Positions 32,746 to 35,529 of a DNA stretch of 35,529 bases are shown here, piece after piece. Location: positions 1 to 35,529 of the forward strand of contig VBBP01000061.1 of assembly GCA_005884195.1 (NCBI GenBank), given 5' to 3'. Source of the DNA: Candidatus Bathyarchaeota archaeon (lineage in GTDB: Archaea; Thermoproteota; Bathyarchaeia; 40CM-2-53-6). Made by a program: the position numbers and the translations under genes. Numbering within the stretch: the stretch's first letter is position 1; every line of letters begins with the position of its first letter. Under the pieces are notes generated by a model, which saw only the letters and a program-made list of their open reading frames with translations, was not told where the DNA came from and ran no database searches.

Positions 32746-33966
32746 ATGGGCGAACGGTTGTCGGTGGCGGTCCAAGGCTTCCACCCGTCAAGGTTTCTAT
32801 CTGAAGAGACCGCAAGGCTCCGCGAACTTACTCAAGGCAGGAAGGTTATCTCAGCAGTATCAGGCGGAGTTGATAGCACCGTTGCTACACTTGTTGCGAG
32901 ACAAGCGCTAGGCGATAACCTTCTTCCGATTATGATAGACACCGGCCTTCTCCGGGCGGGCGAGCCCGAACAGGTCAAAGAAAGACTATCCCGCTCTCCA
33001 CTGTCATTGAAGCTCCGCCTCGTCCACGCTAGTGGCCGGTTCCTCTCCTCGGTCAAAGGAGAAACAACCGCGGAGGAAAAACGGAAAAAGTTCCGAGAAA
33101 CCTTCTACCAAGTCCTCAAGGAAGAAGCCGAGAAGGAAGCCTGCGAGTACATCCTCCAGGGGACGATTGCGCCGGACTGGATTGAGACGCAGGGCGGGAT
33201 CAAGACTCAACACAATATTCTCGAACAAGTGGGAATAGATCCTGCGACAACTTACGGTTTCAAGATCATTGAACCTCTAGCCGACCTGTACAAGGACCAA
33301 GTGCGAACGCTCGGACGCCACCTCAACCTTCCAAGCGAACTGTCAGAGAGACAACCGTTCCCCGGACCAGGACTCCTAGTGCGATGTATTGGGAACTTAA
33401 CGAAGGAGAAGATCCGTGTACTCAAGGAAGCGACAAAGATAGTCGAGACAAGTCTCGCTCCCTTCAAGTACGAACAATACTTCCCAGCAGTCATCGAGAA
33501 CAAGTTCGCTAAGGACCCCTCCACCAAGAGAATCTCAGAAACTGCCGGTGAGGCACTTGGACTTCCGAAGTCCGAGGTCCACGCCGAGGTCTTTGAAGAC
33601 AGGGTAACAGGGGTGAAAGGCGATCAGAGATGTTATGGGCTGCTCGCCGGCGTCAAGCTCTCAGAGGAATCCCGCGAGACCTACGGCTGGCTCCAAGACC
33701 GACTTCGCCAACTCCAAAGGGGAATCGTCGAAAAGTTCCCGGAGATTACTAGAGTCACATTGCTCGTAAAGGAACGAAGAAACGGAGGACCCCTATCCAT
33801 TATCGTCAGAGCGGTTTCAACCCGAGATTTCATGACTGCCGCAGTGTCCCCCGTACCTTGGAAAATCCTCAAAGATATCGGCCAGCAAATCCTGAAGGAA
33901 GAGAGCGTTAGCCGGGTCTACTACGACATTACGCCGAAACCACCTGGAACCATCGAGTTCGAATAA
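32746..33966 (+). CDS. guaA: GMP synthetase, ATP pyrophosphatase subunit (long form)
   Basis: This subunit adenylates XMP and aminates it to GMP with ammonia from the partner glutaminase. The PP-loop is SAVSGGVDSTV (36-46). IMIDTGLLR, ILQGTIAPDWIE and QPFPGPGLLVRCIG are conserved synthetase motifs, and the C-terminus YYDITPKPPGTIEFE is the diagnostic dimerisation-domain end. At 406 residues it is about 100 longer than most separate archaeal subunits. Much of the excess lies in the C-terminal domain, around VIENKFAKDPSTKR and SEESRETYGWLQDRLRQLQR. The glutaminase subunit follows after two bases. Confidence 0.92.
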   Translation: MGERLSVAVQGFHPSRFLSEETARLRELTQGRKVISAVSGGVDSTVATLVARQALGDNLLPIMIDTGLLRAGEPEQVKERLSRSPLSLKLRLVHASGRFLSSVKGETTAEEKRKKFRETFYQVLKEEAEKEACEYILQGTIAPDWIETQGGIKTQHNILEQVGIDPATTYGFKIIEPLADLYKDQVRTLGRHLNLPSELSERQPFPGPGLLVRCIGNLTKEKIRVLKEATKIVETSLAPFKYEQYFPAVIENKFAKDPSTKRISETAGEALGLPKSEVHAEVFEDRVTGVKGDQRCYGLLAGVKLSEESRETYGWLQDRLRQLQRGIVEKFPEITRVTLLVKERRNGGPLSIIVRAVSTRDFMTAAVSPVPWKILKDIGQQILKEESVSRVYYDITPKPPGTIEFE

Positions 33967-33968
33967 GC

Positions 33969-34565
33969 ATGACCACAATACCCGTCGTATACGTCAAAGG
34001 CCAGTACAATCACCTGATCGTCCGAAACCTCAAGGATCTTGGAGTAGAATCGAAACTACTACCACCCTCTGTCCCCCTCGAACAGCTCGAATCGATGAGC
34101 CCGGACGCGCTGATTATGGGGGGTGGTCCGCAGAGCGTAAGATCTCTCGACCACCTAACTGGTGAGCTGGCAGATGCGGCTCGACTGATCAGACAGGTCA
34201 AACTGCCAATGCTGTGTATCTGCGTCACTCACCAGCTTCTCGCAACGGCGTTTGGCGGAGTCACTGAAGCCGCCCGGAAACCAGAGTTCGGCCCCGTGGA
34301 AATTTCCGTTCTCGACGAAGGACAAATTCTCGAGGGACTGGGACCCAGTTTTACCGCCTGGGAATCCCACAACGATGAAGTGGTAAGAAAGCCGGATGGC
34401 TTCCAAGTTATCGCAAAGTCAAGCAACTGTTCGGTCGAAGCTATGAGACACGAAAAGAGAGATATTTTTGGAGTCCAGTTCCACCCAGAAGTATCGCACA
34501 CGACGAAGGGCGTCGAACTATTCAAGAACTTCCTCGGGATTGTAGAAGAACACAAACGAACTTGA
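33969..34565 (+). CDS. guaA: GMP synthetase, glutamine amidotransferase subunit
   Basis: This class I amidotransferase hydrolyses glutamine and passes ammonia to the synthetase subunit. The catalytic triad is present: C85 in LCICVTHQLLA (82-92), H172 and E174 in GVQFHPEVSH. GGGPQSV (51-57) and AWESHNDEV (130-138) are GuaA-like. The nucleophile elbow is odd: the family consensus GICxGHQ has become CICVTHQ, both flanking glycines being replaced (C83, T87). The total of 198 residues is standard for a stand-alone subunit. A GC-rich dyad directly follows its stop. Confidence 0.9.
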   Translation: MTTIPVVYVKGQYNHLIVRNLKDLGVESKLLPPSVPLEQLESMSPDALIMGGGPQSVRSLDHLTGELADAARLIRQVKLPMLCICVTHQLLATAFGGVTEAARKPEFGPVEISVLDEGQILEGLGPSFTAWESHNDEVVRKPDGFQVIAKSSNCSVEAMRHEKRDIFGVQFHPEVSHTTKGVELFKNFLGIVEEHKRT

Positions 34566-34580
34566 AACCCCAGAGGGGTT
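34566..34580. repeat. perfect hairpin after the GMP synthetase operon
   Basis: AACCCC and GGGGTT pair exactly around AGA, starting at the base after the stop codon. No T tract follows, so it may stabilise the 3' end or aid termination rather than be a standard archaeal terminator. Confidence 0.5.
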
Positions 34581-34656
34581 CAGCAGTGGTGCATCATTGC
34601 TATCACAGCAAATCACTTAAGAGTTGCGACACTTTCGCGCGCCGCGGGGTTCTATC

Positions 34657-35529
34657 ATGAAGTGTACTGAAGTAAGGACAATTCTATCTCAGTTATATGA
34701 TAGGGAAGAGCCCGTTACTCCTTTTCCATCAACCGATTTGGAATACTTGTCCGCCAACGGCTATGTTCTGAAGACGACAAAGGAGGATTACGAAAAGGGG
34801 GTAAGCGATGTTGCCAGAATGTCCCAAGTGCTTACGCAAATAGACACTGAGAAATCCGCAGAGCAGCAAGCCAAAGCGGCCTTGCAGGCGGATGAGCGAA
34901 AAGAGCACTCGTTCCAATTCCACTTTGAAGGAAGGGAGGGTAAGGATGAGCTAAGTGAGAGAATTCAGAAAGAAACGGCTGCGATCTTCGGAGAGGAATC
35001 CGAGATAAACCAGTTAGAAGCAAATGTGAATAGACTCATCCAGCAGAAATCCACGATTGATCGAATGGTCGCATGTGATGGAGAATACTTGTCCATTACG
35101 GGTCTTGGAACCCTCGTGTTTAATGACCTCAGTGTCAGGAACTACAGGGTCGCCGATCAAGAGTTCCCTGATTTCATCACGGAAATCAAGGCAACCTATG
35201 CAGAGTTGCGATCTATAAGCGACAAAGCTGCTTCCTACGTGGGTTGGATCAGACCTCAAGTCCCTGAGATAGAGGATCTAGACGACTCAGAAAACGGCGA
35301 TAATGGTAGTGTGGATGAAGGTCTCTCATTGTTATGGAGCACGGGAATAGGACTAGCGAAACTCCAAGGGGATACGGCTCAGATTGGTCGAAGGTTCGCT
35401 GATGCTCTCTCGGCTCTTCGGACGTTCGAGTCCACACTTCCCAACAAGCTCATGGCCGCTGAGATCATGGCCGCACTGAGTAGTCAGGACGTCCAAATCC
35501 TTGGAGCTAATCTAAGGAATCTGGACGAA
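34657..35529 (+). CDS. unrecognised coiled-coil protein, truncated by the window edge
   Basis: An ATG opens a frame that remains open for all 291 codons to the end of the window. It begins MKCTEVRTILSQLYDREEP. Residues about 38-130 are rich in E, K, Q and A with heptad-like spacing (EKSAEQQAKAALQADERKEH, then EINQLEANVNRLIQQKSTID), indicating a coiled coil. The central part (LSITGLGTLVFNDLSVRNY) looks like two strands, and the final 90 residues are again helical (ADALSALRTFESTLPNKLMA). No family or catalytic motif is recognised. A TATA-like CACTTAAGAG lies 33-42 bases upstream. Structural or scaffold roles are possible. Confidence 0.7.
   Translation, partial: MKCTEVRTILSQLYDREEPVTPFPSTDLEYLSANGYVLKTTKEDYEKGVSDVARMSQVLTQIDTEKSAEQQAKAALQADERKEHSFQFHFEGREGKDELSERIQKETAAIFGEESEINQLEANVNRLIQQKSTIDRMVACDGEYLSITGLGTLVFNDLSVRNYRVADQEFPDFITEIKATYAELRSISDKAASYVGWIRPQVPEIEDLDDSENGDNGSVDEGLSLLWSTGIGLAKLQGDTAQIGRRFADALSALRTFESTLPNKLMAAEIMAALSSQDVQILGANLRNLDE

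Overview
The window is archaeal chromosome. Diagnostic genes are a group II chaperonin (thermosome), RNA polymerase subunit K, ribosomal protein S25e, a family B DNA polymerase, an archaeal ATP-dependent DNA ligase, archaeal-type phosphoglycerate mutase, a split GMP synthetase and the coenzyme F420 ligase CofE. S25e together with this gene set points to the TACK/Thermoproteota side of the Archaea, possibly a Bathyarchaeia- or Nitrososphaeria-like lineage. That placement is inference, since no rRNA gene is present. Start codons are unusual: about nine genes appear to begin with TTG, three with GTG, and one (topoisomerase) apparently with ATC. Many genes lack a clear Shine-Dalgarno site and have a TATA-like box about 30-40 bases upstream, which suggests leaderless transcripts. 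I found no tRNA, rRNA, CRISPR array or insertion sequence.

Left end (1-4.4 kb): an accessory-looking stretch. It holds two doubtful overlapping short reading frames, a perfect 11-bp hairpin, a GIY-YIG-like protein overlapping a tyrosine recombinase, and two A/T-cored palindromes just after the recombinase. A SecB-like protein, an AbrB-like protein, a nucleotide-pool pair (HD 5'-deoxynucleotidase and dCTP deaminase) and an exported DUF4382-like protein follow.

Middle (4.4-18.5 kb): information processing mixed with nitrogen and carbon metabolism. Carbamate kinase, DNA ligase and a small archaeo-eukaryotic primase run in one direction. Facing them are a 51-residue lysine-rich protein, an HPr kinase/PEPCK-like P-loop protein and an agmatinase. 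Next come a membrane protein, a topoisomerase IA preceded in frame by a tiny zinc-finger protein, phosphoglycerate mutase, an RNA m5C methyltransferase and PolB.

Right half (18.5-35.5 kb): CofE, a protein with an internal duplication, myo-inositol-1-phosphate synthase and OMP decarboxylase, then a ribbon-helix-helix protein on the opposite strand. S25e, a cyclophilin-like protein, a cyclic-2,3-diphosphoglycerate-synthetase-like protein and a DegT aminotransferase follow. After these come thermosome, RpoK and a membrane protein, then RimI. A one-direction run of site-2 protease, Mrr-like nuclease, 3-hydroxyacyl-CoA dehydrogenase and a corrinoid-like protein with broken B12 motifs comes next. 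A 755-base gap without a convincing gene precedes the two GMP synthetase subunits. A coiled-coil protein of unknown function runs off the right edge.

The items most worth a second look are the ATC-initiated topoisomerase behind an in-frame zinc-finger gene, the primase-like protein beside ligase, the P-loop kinase with a five-cysteine cluster, the B12-motif-deficient corrinoid-like protein, and the GIY-YIG/recombinase pair.
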